From assembly GCF_029227915.1 (NCBI RefSeq), contig NC_079881.1, forward strand, positions 13,865,501 to 13,929,500: DNA of 64,000 nucleotides, given 5' to 3'. Shown piece after piece: positions 1 through 14,600 of this stretch. The notes under the pieces are model-generated. The model was not told where the DNA came from. It ran no database searches and saw only the letters and a list, made by a program, of their open reading frames with translations. How positions within the stretch are numbered: the first letter of the stretch is position 1; each line of letters opens with the position of its first letter. The DNA is from Hydractinia symbiolongicarpus. Taxonomy: Eukaryota; Cnidaria; Hydrozoa; Anthoathecata; Hydractiniidae. A program made the translations under genes and the position numbers.

Positions 1-3000
1 TTTAAAATTATGTGAAATCACATCTTAACAAAATTCAATTTTGATACTTCAATATTGTAATGTCTACTTAAGAAAGGAATTTTCGTATATAAGACTTATT
101 TCAACTTTAAGAATATTTGAAATGAATTTTTAACCCAATTCAGTTTTAATATTTAAGTTTTTTACTGTCTACTTAACGATGGTATTTTCGCACATAAGAC
201 TTTCAACATTAAAGGATATGTGAAATGGCATTTTAACGAAATTCAATTTTGATATTTTAATATTGTAATGTCTACTTCAGGATGGCATTTTCGCATATAA
301 GAATTATCAACATTTAAGAGTATGTGAAATGATATTTTAACCAAATTCAACTTTTATGTTTCAGTATTATATTGTTTACCTAAGGAAGGAATTTTTGCAC
401 AAAGAATGATTAAGGTGTAAAAATATGTGAAATGACATTTTAACGAAATTCAATTTTGATATTTCAGTATTGTAATGTCCACTTAAGGAAGGTATTTTTC
501 TATATAAGACTTACTTTAACTTTACGAATATTTTAAATGAAATTTTAACCAAATTCGATAATTTTGTTACTGTCTACTAAACGATAGTACTTTCGTACGT
601 AGGACTTTCAATATTAAAGAATATGTGAAATGACATTTTAACGAAGTTCGATTTTGATATTTCAATATTGTAATGTCTACTTAAGGAAAGTATTTTCTTA
701 TATAAGACTTACTTTAACTTTAAGAATATTTTAAATGAAATTTTAACCAAATTCGATAATTTTGTTACTCTCTACTTAACGATGGTACTTTCGTACGTAA
801 GACTTTCAATATTAAAGAATATGTGAAATGACATTTTAACGAAATTCGATTTAGATATTTCAATATTGTAATGTCTACTTAAGGAAGGTATATTTAGACA
901 TACGACTTATCAACATTTAAGAATATGTGAAATGACATTCTAACGAATTTCAATTTTGATATTTCAATATTGTAATGTCTACTTAAGGAAAGTATTTTCG
1001 TATATAAGACTTACTTTAACTTTAAGAATATTTTAAATGAAATTTTAACCAAATTCGACAATTTTGTTACTGTCTACTAAGCGATGGTACTTTCGTACGT
1101 AAGACTTTCAATATTAAAGAATATGTGAAATGACATTTTAACGAAATTCGATTTTTATATTTCAATATTGTAATGTCTACTTAAGGAAGATATTTTTGGA
1201 CATACGACTTATCAACATTTAAGAATATGTGAAATGACATTCTAACGAAATTCAATTTTGGTATTTCAATATTGTAATGTCTACTTAAGGAAAGTATTTT
1301 CGTATATAAGACTTATTTCAACTTTAAGAATATTTGAAATGAAGTTTTAACCCAATTCAGTTTTAATATTTAAAATTTTTACTGTCTACATAACGATGGT
1401 ATTTTCACACATAAGACTTTCAACATTTGAGGATATGTGAAATGACATTTTAACGAAATTCGATTTTGATATTTCAATATTGTATTGTCTACTTAAGGAA
1501 GGTATCTTCGTATATAAGACTTACTTTAACTTTAAGAACATTTTAAATGAAATTATAATCAAATTCAACAATTTTGTTACCGTCTACTAATCGATGGTAC
1601 TTTCGTACGTAAGACTTTCAATATTAAAGAATATGTGAAATGACATATTAACGAAATTCGATTTTGATATTTCAATATTGTAATGTCTACTTAAGGAAAG
1701 TATTTTTGAACATACGACTTATCTTCATTTAAGAATATGTGAAATGACATTGTAACGAATTTCAATTTTGATATTTCAATATTGTAATGTCTACTTAAGG
1801 AAAGTATTTTCGTATATAAGACTTACTTTAACTTTAAGAATATTTTAAATGAAATTTTAACCAAATTCGACAAATTTGTTACTGTCTACTAAGCGATGGT
1901 ACTTTCGTACGTAAGACTTTCAATATTAAAGAACATGTGAAATGACATTTTAACGAAATTCGGTTTTGATATTTCAATATTATAATGTCCACTTAAGGAA
2001 GGTACTTTTGAACATACGACTTATCAACATTTAAGAATATGTGAAATGACATTCTAACGAAATTCTATTTTGGTATTTCAATATTTTAATGTCTACTTAA
2101 GGAAAGTGTTTTCGTATATAAGACTTATTTCAACTTTAAGAATATTTGAAATGAAGTTTTAACCCAATTCAGTTTTAATATTTAAAATTTTTACTGTCTA
2201 CATAACGATGGTATTTTCACACATAAGACTTTCAACATTTAAGGATTTATGAAATGACATTTTAACGAAATTCAATTTTGATATTTCAATATTGTATTGT
2301 CTACTTAAGGAAGGTATTTTCGTATATAAGACTTACTTTAACTTTAAGAATATTTTAAATGAAATTTTAATCAAATTCGATAATTTTGTTACTGTCTACT
2401 AAACGATTGTACTTTCGTACGTAAGACTTTCAATATTAAAGAATATGTGAAATGACATTTTAACGAAATTCGATTTTGATATTTCAATATTGTAATGTAT
2501 ACTTAAGTAAGGTACTTTTGAACATACGACTTATCAACATTTAAGAATATGTGAAATGACATTCTAACGAAATTCTATTTTGGTATTTCAATATTTTAAT
2601 GTCTACTTAAGGAAAGTGTTTTCGTATATAAGACTTATTTCAACTTTAAGAATATTTGAAATGAAGTTTTAACCCAATTCAGTTTTAATATTTAAAATTT
2701 TTACTGTCTACATAACGATGGTATTTTCACACATAAGACTTTCAACATTTAAGGATTTATGAAATGACATTTTAACGAAATTCAATTTTGATATTTCAAT
2801 ATTTTATTGTCTACTTAAGGAAGGTATTTTCGTATATAAGACTTACTTTAACTTTAAGAATATTTTAAATGAAATTTTAATCAAATTCGATAATTTTGTT
2901 ACTGTCTACTAAACGATTGTACTTTCGTACGTAAGACTTTCAATATTAAAGAATATGTGAAATGACATTTTAACGAAATTCGATTTTGATATTTCAATAT

Positions 3001-6000
3001 TGTAATGTCTACTTAAGGAAGGTATTTTGGAGATACGACTTATCAACATTTAAGAATATGTGAAATGACATTCTAACGAAATTCAATTTTGATATTTCAA
3101 TGTTGTAATGTCTACTTAAGGAAAGTATTTTCTTATATAAGACTTACTTTAACTTTAAGAATATTTTAAATGAAATTTTAACCAAATTCGATAATTTTGT
3201 TACTGTCTACTAAACGATGGTACTTTCGTACGTAAGACTTTAAATATTAAAGAATATGTAAAATGACATTTTAACGAAATTCGATTTTGATATTTCAATA
3301 TTGTAATGTCTACTTAAGGAAGGTATTTTTGGACATACGACTTATCAACATTTAAGAATATGTGAAATGACATTCTAACGAAATTCAATTTTGGTATTTC
3401 AATATTGTAATGTCTACTTAAGGAAAGGATTTTCGTATATAAGACTTATTTCAACTTTAGGAATATTTGAAATGAAGTTTTAACCCAATTCAGTTTTAAT
3501 ATTTAAAATTTTTACTGTCTACATAACGATGGTATTTTCACACATAAGACTTTCAACATTTGAGGATATGTGAAATGACATTTTAACGAAATTCAATTTT
3601 GATATTTCAATATTGTATTGTCTACTTAAGGAAGGTATCTTCGTATATAAGACTTACTTTAACTTTAAGAACATTTAAAATGAAATTATAATCAAATTCA
3701 ACAATTTTGTTACCGTCTACTAATCGATGGTACTTTCGTACGTAAGACTTTCAATATTAAAGAATATGTGAAATGACATTTTAACGAAATTCGATTTTGA
3801 TATTTCAATATTGTAATGTCTACTTAAGGAAGGTATATTTAGACATACGACTTATCAACATTTAAGAATATGTGAAATGACATTCTAACGAATTTCAATT
3901 TTGATATTTCAATATTGTAATGTCTACTTAAGGAAAGTATTTTCGTATATAAGACTTACTTTAACTTTAAGAATATTTTAAATGAAATTTTAACCAAATT
4001 CGACAATTTTGTTACTGTCTACTAAGCGATGGTACTTTCGTACGTAAGACTTTCAATATTAAAGAATATGTGAAATGACATTTTAACGAAATTCGATTTT
4101 TATATTTCAATAATGTAATGTCTACTTAAGGAAGATATTTTTGGACATACGACTTATCAACATTTAAGAATATGTGAAATGACATTCTAACGAAATTCAA
4201 TTTTGGTATTTCAATATTGTAATGTCTACTTAAGGAAAGTATTTTCGTATATAAGACTTATTTCAACTTTAAGAATATTTGAAATGAAGTTTTAACCCAA
4301 TTCAGTTTTAATATTTAAAATTTTTACTGTCTACATAACGATGGTATTTTCACACATAAGACTTTCAACATTTGAGGATATGTGAAATGACATTTTAACG
4401 AAATTCGATTTTGATATTTCAATATTGTATTGTCTACTTAAGGAAAGTATTTTCGTATATAAGACTTACTTTAACTTTAAGAATATTTAAAATGAAATTT
4501 TAACCAAATTCGATAATTTTGTTACTGTCTACTAAGCGATGGTACTTTCGTACGTAAGACTTTCAATATTAAAGAACATGTGAAATGACATTTTAACGAA
4601 ATTCGGTTTTGCTATTTCAATATTGTAATGTCCACTTAAGGAAGGTACTTTTGAACATACGACTTATCAACATTTAAGAATATGTGAAATGACATTCTAA
4701 CGAAATTCTATTTTGGTATTTCAATATTTTAATGTCTACTTAAGGAAAGTGTTTTCGTATATAAGACTTATTTCAACTTTAAGAATATTTGAAATGAAGT
4801 TTTAACCCAATTCAGTTTTAATATTTAAAATTTTTACTGTCTACATAACGATGGTATTTTCACACATAAGACTTTCAACATTTAAGGATTTATGAAATGA
4901 CATTTTAACGAAATTCAATTTTGATATTTCAATATTGTATTGTCTACTTAAGGAAGGTATTTTCGTATATAAGACTTACTTTAACTTTAAGAATATTTTA
5001 AATGAAATTTTAATCAAATTCGATAATTTTGTTACTGTCTACTAAACGATTGTACTTTCGTACGTAAGACTTTCAATATTAAAGAATATGTGAAATGACA
5101 TTTTAACGAAATTCGATTTTGATATTTCAATATTGTAATGTCTACTTAAGGAAGGTATTTTTGGAGATACGACTTATCAACATTTAAGAATATGTGAAAT
5201 GACATTCTAACGAAATTCAATTTTGATATTTCAATGTTGTAATGTCTACTTAAGGAAAGTATTTTCTTATATAAGACTTACTTTAACTTTAAGAATATTT
5301 TAAATGAAATTTTAACCAAATTCGATAATTTTGTTACTGTCTACTAAACGATGGTACTTTCGTACGTAAGACTTTAAATATTAAAGAATATGTAAAATGA
5401 CATTTTAACGAAATTCGATTTTGATATTTCAATATTGTAATGTCTACTTAAGGAAGGTATTTTTGGACATACGACTTATCAACATTTAAGAATATGTGAA
5501 ATGACATTCTAACGAAATTCAATTTTGGTATTTCAATATTGTAATGTCTACTTAAGGAAAGGATTTTCGTATATAAGACTTTTTTCAACTTTAAGAATAT
5601 TTGAAATGAAGTTTTAACCCAATTCAGTTTTCATATTTAAATTTTTTACTGTCTACTTAACGATGGTATTTTCGCACATAAGACTTTCAACATTTAAGGA
5701 TATGTGAAATGACATTTTAACGAAATTCGATTTTGATATTTCAATATTGTAATGTCTACTTAAGGAAGTTATTTTCGTATATAAGACTTATCAACATTTA
5801 AGAATATGTGAAATGACATTCTAACGAAATTCAATTTTGATATTTCAATATTGTAATGTCTACTTAAGGAAAGTATTTTCGTATATAAGACTTACTTTAA
5901 CTTTAAGAATATTTTAAATGAAATTTTAACCAAATTCGATAATTTTGTTACTGTCTACTAAACGATGGTACTTTAGTACGTAAGACTTTCAATATTAAAG

Positions 6001-9000
6001 AATATGTGAAATGACATTTTAACGAAATTCAATTTTGATATTTCAATATTGTAATGTCTACTTAAGGAAGATATTTTTGCACATACGACTGATCAACACT
6101 TAAGAATACGTGAAATGTTATATTAACCAAATTCAATTTCGCAATTTAAATTTCTTTTGTCTACTTAAGGATGCTGTTTTTGCATATAAGATGTATCAAC
6201 ATTAAAGGATATGTGAAATGATATTTTAACCAAATTCAATTATTATGTTTCCATATTGTATTTTCTACTTAAGAAAGGAATTTTGGCACAAAGACTTATT
6301 AAGATTTAAAATTATGTGAAATCACATTTTAACAAAATTCAATTTTGATACTTCAATATTGTAATGTCTACTTAAGAAAGGTATTTTCGTATATAAGACT
6401 TATTTCAACTTTAAGAATATTTGAAATGAATTTTTAACCCAATTCAATTTTAATATTTAAATTTTTTACTGTCTACTGAACGATGGTATTTTCGCACATA
6501 AGACTTTCAACATTAAAGGATATGTGAAATCGCATTTTAACGAAATTCAATTTTGATATTTCAATATTGTAATGTTTACTTAAGGAAAGTATTTTCGTAT
6601 ATAAGACTTACTTTAACTTTAAGAATACTTTAAATGAAATTTTAACCAAATTCGATAATTTTGTTACTGTCTACTAAACGATTGTTCTTTCGTACGTAAG
6701 ACTTTCAATATTAAAGAATATGTGAAATGACATTTTAACGAAATTCGATTTTGATATTTCAATATTGTAATGTCTACTTAAGGAAGGTATTTTTGGACAT
6801 ACGACTTATCAACATTTAAGAATATGTGAAATGACATTCTAACCAAATTCAATTTTGGTATTTCAATATTGTAATGTCTACTGAAGGAAAGTATTTTCGT
6901 ATATAAGACTTCTTTCAACTTTAAGAATATTTAAAATGAAGTTTTAACCCAATTCAGTTTTCATTTTTAAATTTTTTACTGTCTACTTAACGATGCTGTT
7001 TTTGCATATAAGATGTATCAACATTAAAGGATATGTGAAATGATATTTTAACCAAATTCAATTATTATGTTTCCATATTGTATTTTCTACTTAAGAAAGG
7101 AATTTTGGCACAAAGACTTATTAAGATTTAAAATTATGTGAAATCACATCTTAACAAAATTCAATTTTGATACTTCAATATTGTAATGTCTACTTAAGAA
7201 AGGTATTTTCGTATATAAGACTTATTTCAACTTTAAGAATATTTGAAATGAATTTTTAACCCAATTCAGTTTTAATATTTAAGTTTTTTACTGTCTACTT
7301 AACGATGGTATTTTCGCACATAAGACTTTCAACATTAAAGGATATGTGAAATGGCATTTTAACGAAATTCAATTTTGATATTTTAATATTGTAATGTCTA
7401 CTTCAGGATGGCATTTTCGCATATAAGAATTATCAACATTTAAGAGTATGTGAAATGATATTTTAACCAAATTCAACTTTTATGTTTCAGTATTATATTG
7501 TTTACCTAAGGAAGGAATTTTTGCACAAAGAATGATTAAGGTGTAAAAATATGTGAAATGACATTTTAACGAAATTCAATTTTGATATTTCAGTATTGTA
7601 ATGTCCACTTAAGGAAGGTATTTTTCTATATAAGACTTACTTTAACTTTACGAATATTTTAAATGAAATTTTAACCAAATTCGATAATTTTGTTACTGTC
7701 TACTAAACGATGGTACTTTTGTACGTAAGACTTTCAATATTAAAGAATATGTGAAATGACATTTTAACGAAATTCAATTTTGATATTTGAATATTGTAAT
7801 GTCTACTTAAGGAAAGTATTTTCGTATATAAGACTTGTTTCAACTTTAAGAATATTTGAAATGAAGTTTTAACCCTAATTAAGTTTTCATATTTAAATTT
7901 TTTACTGTCTACTTAACGATGGTATTTTCGCACATAAGACTTTCAACATTTAAGGATATGTGAAATGACATTTTAACGAAATTCAATTTTGATATTTCAA
8001 TATTGTAATGTCTACTTAAGGAAGATATTTTCGTATATAAGACTTACTTTAACTTTAAGAATATTTTAAATGAAATTTTAACCAAATTCGATAATTTTGT
8101 TACTGTCTACTTAACGATGGTACTTTCGCACATAAGAATTTCAATATTAAAGAATATGTGAAATGACATTTTAACGAAATTCGATTTTGATATTTCAATA
8201 TTGTAATGTCTACTTAGGGAAGGTATTTTTGGACATACGACTTATCAACATTTAAGATTATGTAAAATGACATTCTAACGAAATTCAATTTTGATATTTC
8301 AATATTGTAATGTCTACTTAAGGAAAGTATTTTCGTATATAAGACTTACTTTACCATTAAGAATATTTTAAATGAAATTTTAACCAAATTCGATAATTTT
8401 GTTACTGTCTACTAAACGATGGTACTTTCGTACGTAAGACTTTCAATATTAAAGAATATGTGAAATAACATTTTAACGAAATTCAATTTTGATATTTTAA
8501 TATTGTAATGTCTACTTAAGGAAAGTATTTTCGTATATAAGACTTACTTTAACTTTAAGAATATTTTGAATGAATTTTTAACCAAATTCGATAATTTTGT
8601 TACTGTCTACTAAACGATGGTACTTTCGTACGTAAGACTTTCAATATTAAAGAATATGTGAAATGACATTTTAACGAAATTCGATTTTGATATTTCAATA
8701 TTGTAATGTCTACTGAAGGAAAGTATTTTCGTATATAAGACTTATTTCAACTTTAAGAATATTTGAAATGAATTTTTAACCCAATTCAGTTTTAATATTT
8801 AAGTTTTTTACTGTCTACTTAACGATGGTATTTTCGCACATAAGACTTTCAACATTAAAGGATATGTGAAATGGCATTTTAACGAAATTCAATTTTGATA
8901 TTTTAATATTGTAATGTCTACTTCAGGATGGCATTTTCGCATATAAGAATTATCAACATTTAAGAGTATGTGAAATGATATTTTAACCAAATTCAACTTT

Positions 9001-11600
9001 TATGTTTCAGTATTATATTGTTTACCTAAGGAAGGAATTTTTGCACAAAGAATGATTAAGGTGTAAAAATATGTGAAATGACATTTTAACGAAATTCAAT
9101 TTTGATATTTCAGTATTGTAATGTCCACTTAAGGAAGGTATTTTTCTATATAAGACTTACTTTAACTTTACGAATATTTTAAATGAAATTTTAACCAAAT
9201 TCGATAATTTTGTTACTGTCTACTAAACGATGGTACTTTTGTACGTAAGACTTTCAATATTGAAGAATATGTGAAATGACATTTTAACGAAATTCAATTT
9301 TGATATTTGAATATTGTAATGTCTACTTTAGGAAAGTATTTTCGTATATAAGACTTGTTTCAACTTTAAGAATATTTGAAATGAAGTTTTAACCCTAATT
9401 CAGTTTTCATATTTAAATTTTTTACTGTCTACTTAACGATGGTATTTTCGCACATAAGACTTTCAACATTTAAGGATATGTGAAATGACATTTTAACGAA
9501 ATTCAATTTTGATATTTCAATAATGTAATGTCTACTTAAGGAAGATATTTTCGTATATAAGACTTACTTTAACTTTAAGAATATTTTAAATGAAATTTTA
9601 ACCAAATTCGATAATTTTGTTACTGTCTACTTAACGATGGTACTTTAGCACATAAGAATTTCAATATTAAAGAATATGTGAAATGACATTTTAACGAAAT
9701 TCGATTTTGATATTTCAATATTGTAATGTCTACTTAAGGAAGGTATTTTTGGACATACGACTTATCAACATTTAAGAATATGTGAAATGACATTCTAACG
9801 AAATTCAATTTTGATATTTCAATATTGTAATGTCTACTTAAGGAAAGTATTTTCGTATATAAGACTTACTTTACCATTAAGAATATTTTAAATGAAATTT
9901 TAACCAAATTCGATAATTTTGTTACTGTCTACTAAACGATGGTACTTTCGTACGTAAGACTTTCAATATTAAAGAATATGTGAAATAACATTTTAACGAA
10001 ATTCAATTTTGATATTTTAATATTGTAATGTCTACTTAAGGAAAGTATTTTCGTATATAAGACTTACTTTAACTTTAAGAATATTTTGAATGAAATTTTA
10101 ACCAAATTCGATAATTTTGTTACTGTCTACTAAACGATGGTACTTTCGTACGTAAGACTTTCAATATTAAAGAATATGTGAAATGACATTTTAACGAAAT
10201 TTGATTTTGATATTTCAATATTGTAATGTCTATTTAAGGAAGGTATTTTTGGACATAAGACTTATCAACATTTAAGAATATGTGAAATGACATTCTAACA
10301 AAATTTAATTTTGGTATTTCAATATTGTAATGTCTACTTAAGGAAATTATTTTCGTATATAAGACTTTTTTCAACTTTAAGAATATTTGAAATGAAGTTT
10401 TAACCCAATTCAGTTTTCATATTTAAATTTTTTACTGTCTACTTAACGATGGTATTTTAGCACATAAGACTTTCAACATTTAAGGATATGTGAAATGACA
10501 TTTTAACGAAATTCAATTTTGATATTTCAATATTGTAATGTCTACTTAAGGAAGGTATCTTCGTATATAAGACTTACTTTAACTTTAAGAATATTTTAAA
10601 TGAAATTTTAACCAAATTCGATAATTTTGTTACTGTCTAGTTAACGATGGTATTTTCGCGCATAAGACTTTCAATATTAAAGAATATGTGAAATGACATT
10701 TTAGCGAAATTCGATTTTGATATTTCAATATTGTAATGTCTCCTTAAGGAAGGTATTTTTGGACATACGACTTATCAACATTTAAGAATGTGTGAAATGA
10801 CATTCTAACGAAATTCAATTTTGGCATTTCAATATTGTAATGTCTACTTAAGGAAAGTATTTTCGTACATAAGACTTATTTCAACTTTAAGAATATTTGA
10901 AATGAAGTTTTAACCCAATTCAGTTTTAATATTTAAAATTTTTACTGTCTACATAACGATGGTATTTTCACACATAAGACTTTCAACATTTAAGGATATG
11001 TGAAATGACATTTTAACGAAATTCGATTTTGATATTTCAATATTGTAATATCTACTTAAGGAAGGTATTTTTGGACATACGACTTATCAACATTTAAGAA
11101 TATGTGATATGACATTCTAACGAAATTCAATTTCGGTATTTCAATATTGTAATGTCTACTTAAGGAAAGGATTTTCGTATATAAGAATTTTTTCAACTTT
11201 AAGAATATTTGAAATGAAGTTTTAACCCAATTCAGTTTTAATAATTAAAATTTTTACTGTCTACATAACGATGGTATTTTCATACATAAGACTTTCAACA
11301 TTTAAGGATATGTGAAATGACATTTTAACGAAATTCAATTTTGATATTTCAATATTGTATTGTCTACTTAAGGAAGGTATTTTCGTATATAAGACTTACT
11401 TCTTTAAGAATATTTTAAATGAAATTTTAATCAAATTCGATAATTTTGTTACTGTCTACTAAACGATGGTACTTTCGTACGTAAGACTTTCAATAATAAA
11501 GAATATGTGAAATGACATTTTAACGAAATTCGATTTTGATATTTCAATATTGTAATGTCTACTTAAGGAAGGTATTTTTGGACATACGACTTATCAACAT
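1..11600 (+). repeat. AT-rich satellite array, block 1 (forward)
   Basis: Tandem monomers of about 103-106 bp, with the box TGTCTACTTAAGGA recurring at that spacing (starts seen at 61, 166, 269 and so on). Two or more monomer classes alternate: one carries TTAAGGAAGGTATTTT, another TTAACGATGGTATTTTCGCA. Higher-order copying is visible. A stretch at 2061 recurs at 2571 (510-bp offset). The sequence starting at position 1 recurs from 7127 (offset 7126). The 7.2-8.7 kb stretch recurs 1520 bp later. I see no gene; the short ORFs are repeat readings in various frames. Confidence 0.95.
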
Positions 11601-14600
11601 TAAGTAGACATTACAATATTGAAATGTCAAAACTTAATTTCGTTAAAATGTCATTTCACATATCCTTAAATGTTGAAAGTCTTATGTGCGAAAATACCAT
11701 CGTTAAGTAGACAGTAAAAATTTTAAATAATAAAACTGAATTGGGTTAAAAATTCAATTCAAATATTCTTAAAGTTGAAATAAGTCTTATATACGAAAAT
11801 ACCTTCCTTAAGTAGATATTACAATATTGAAATATCAAAATCGAATTTCGTTAAAATGGCATTTCACATATTCTTTAATATTGAAAGTCTTATGTGCAAA
11901 AGTACCATTGTTAAGTAGACAGTAAAAAGATTATAGAATTTGGTTAAAATTTCATTTAAAATATTCTTAAAGTTAAAATAAGTCTTATATACGAAAATAC
12001 CTTCCTTAAGTATACATTACAATATTGAAACATCAAAAATGAATTTCGTTAAAATGTCATTTCACATATCCTTAAATGTTGAAAGTCTTATGTGCGAAAA
12101 TACCATCGTTAAGTAGACAGTAAAAAATTTAAATATTAGGACTGAATTGGGATTAAAATTCATTATAAATATTCTTAAAGTTGAAATAAGTCTTTTATAC
12201 GAAAATACCTTCCTTAAGTAGACGTTACAATATTGAAATATCAAAATAGAATTTTTTTTAAATGTGATTTCACATATTTTTAAACCTGAATAAGTCTTTG
12301 TGCGAAAATTCCTTCCTTAAATAGACAATACAATATTGAAAAAGAAAAATTGAATTTGGTTAAAATATCACTTCACATATCCTTAATTGTTGGTAAGTCT
12401 TATGCGCAGAAGCACCATCGTTAAGTAGACAGTAAACAAATTAAATATTGAAATCGAATTCGGTTAAAACTTCATTTCAAATGTTCTTAAAGTTGATAAG
12501 TCGTATCTGCAAAAGAACCTTCCTTAAGTAGACAGTACTATACTGAAATATCAAACTTGAATTTTTTAAAATGTGATTTCACATATTTTTAAACCTTAAT
12601 AAGTCTTTGTGCGAAAATTCCTTCCTTAAATAGACAATACAATATTGAAAAAGAAAAATTGACTTTGGTTAAAATATCACTTCAAATATCCTTAATTGTT
12701 GGTAAGTCTTATGCGCAAAAGTACCATCCTTAAGTAGACAGAAGAAAATTGAAATATCAAAATTGAATTTCGTTAGAATGTCATTTCACATATTCCTAAA
12801 TGTTGATAAGTCGTATGTGCAAAAATACCTTCCTTAAGTAGACATTACAAAATTGAAATATCAAAATCGAATTTCGTTAAAATGTAATTTCACATATTCT
12901 TTAATATTGAAAGTCTTATGCGCGAAGGTACCATCGTTAAGTAGACAGTAACAAAATTATCGAGTTTGGTTAAAATTTTATTTAAAATATTCTTAAAGAT
13001 AAAGTAAGTCTTATATACGAAAATACCTTCCTTAAGTAGACATTACAATATTGAAATGTCAAAATTGAATTTCGTTAAAATGTCATTTCACATATCCTTA
13101 AATGTTGAGAGTCTTATGTGCGAAAATACCATCGTTAAGTAGACATTAAAAAATTTAAATAATAAAACTGAATTGGGTTAAAAATTCAATTCAAATATTC
13201 TTAAAGTTGAAATAAGTCTTATATACGAAAATACCTTCCTTAAGTAGACATTACAATATTGAAATATCAAAATTAAACTTCGTTTGAATGTCATTTCACA
13301 TACTCTTAAATGTTGAAAAGCCGTATGTGCAAAAATACCTTCCTTAAGTAGACATTACAATAGTGAAATATCAAAATCGAATTTCGTTAAAGTGTCATTT
13401 CACATATTCTTTAATACTGAAAGTCTTATGTGCGAAAGTACCATCGTTAAGTAGACAGTAACAAAGTTATCGAATTTGGTTAAAATTTCATTAAAAATAT
13501 TCCTAAAATTAAAGTAAGTCTTATATACAAAAATACCTTCCTTAAGTAGACATTACAATATTGCAATGTCAAAATTAAATTTCGTTAAAATGTCATTTCA
13601 CATATCCCTAAATGTTGAAAGTCTTATGTGCGAAAATACCATCGTTAAGTAGACAGTAAAAAAATTTAAATAATAAAACTGAATTGGGTTAAAAATTCAT
13701 TTCAAATATTCTTAAAGTTGAAATAAGTCTTATATACGAAAATACCTTCGTTAAGTAGACATTACAATATTGAAATATCAAAATCGAATTTCGTTAAAAT
13801 GTCGTTTCACATATTCTTTAATATTAAAAGTCTTAGGTGCAAAAGTACCATTTTTAAGTAGACAGTAAAAATATTATCGAATTTGGTTAAAACTTCATTT
13901 AAAATATTCTTAAAGTTAAAATAAGTCTTATATACGAAAATACCTTCCTTAAGTATACATTACAATATTGAAACATCAAAAATGAATTTCGTTAAAATGT
14001 CATTTCACATATTCCTAAATGTTGATAAGTCGTATGTGCAAAAATACCTTCCTTAAGTAGACATTACAATATTGAAATATCAAAATCGAATTTCGTTAAA
14101 ATGTCATTTCACGTATTCTTTAATATTGACAGTACTATACTGAAATATCAAACTTGAATTTTGTTAAAATGTGATTTCACATATTTTTAAATCTTAATAA
14201 GTCTTTGTGCGAAAATTCCTTCCTTAAATAGACAATACAATATTGAAAAAGAAAAATTGAATTTGGTTAAAATATCACTTCAAATATCCTTAATTGTTGG
14301 TAAGTCTTATGCGCAAAGGAAGCCATCGTTAAGTAGACAGTAAACATATTAAATATTGAAATCGAATTCATTTAAAACTTCATTTCAAATGTTCTTAAAG
14401 TTGATAAATCGTATCTGCAAAAGTACCTTCCTTAAGTAGACAGTGCTATACTGAAATATCAAACTTGAATTTTGTTAAAATGTGATTTCACATATTTTTA
14501 AATTTTAATAAGTCTTTGTGCGAAAATTCCTTCCTTAAGTAGACAATATAATACTGAAACATAAAAATTGAATTTGGTTAAAATGTAATTTCACATATTC

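Noticed and set aside
12062-12244. 60-codon ORF on the minus strand in the satellite; similar ORFs at 19852, 29158, 48670, 48868, 51708, 52330, 52748, 58235 and 61234
   Set aside because: All are readings of the same tandem monomers in different places and orientations, rich in Phe, Ile, Tyr and Lys as expected from AT-rich repeats, and broken in most copies.
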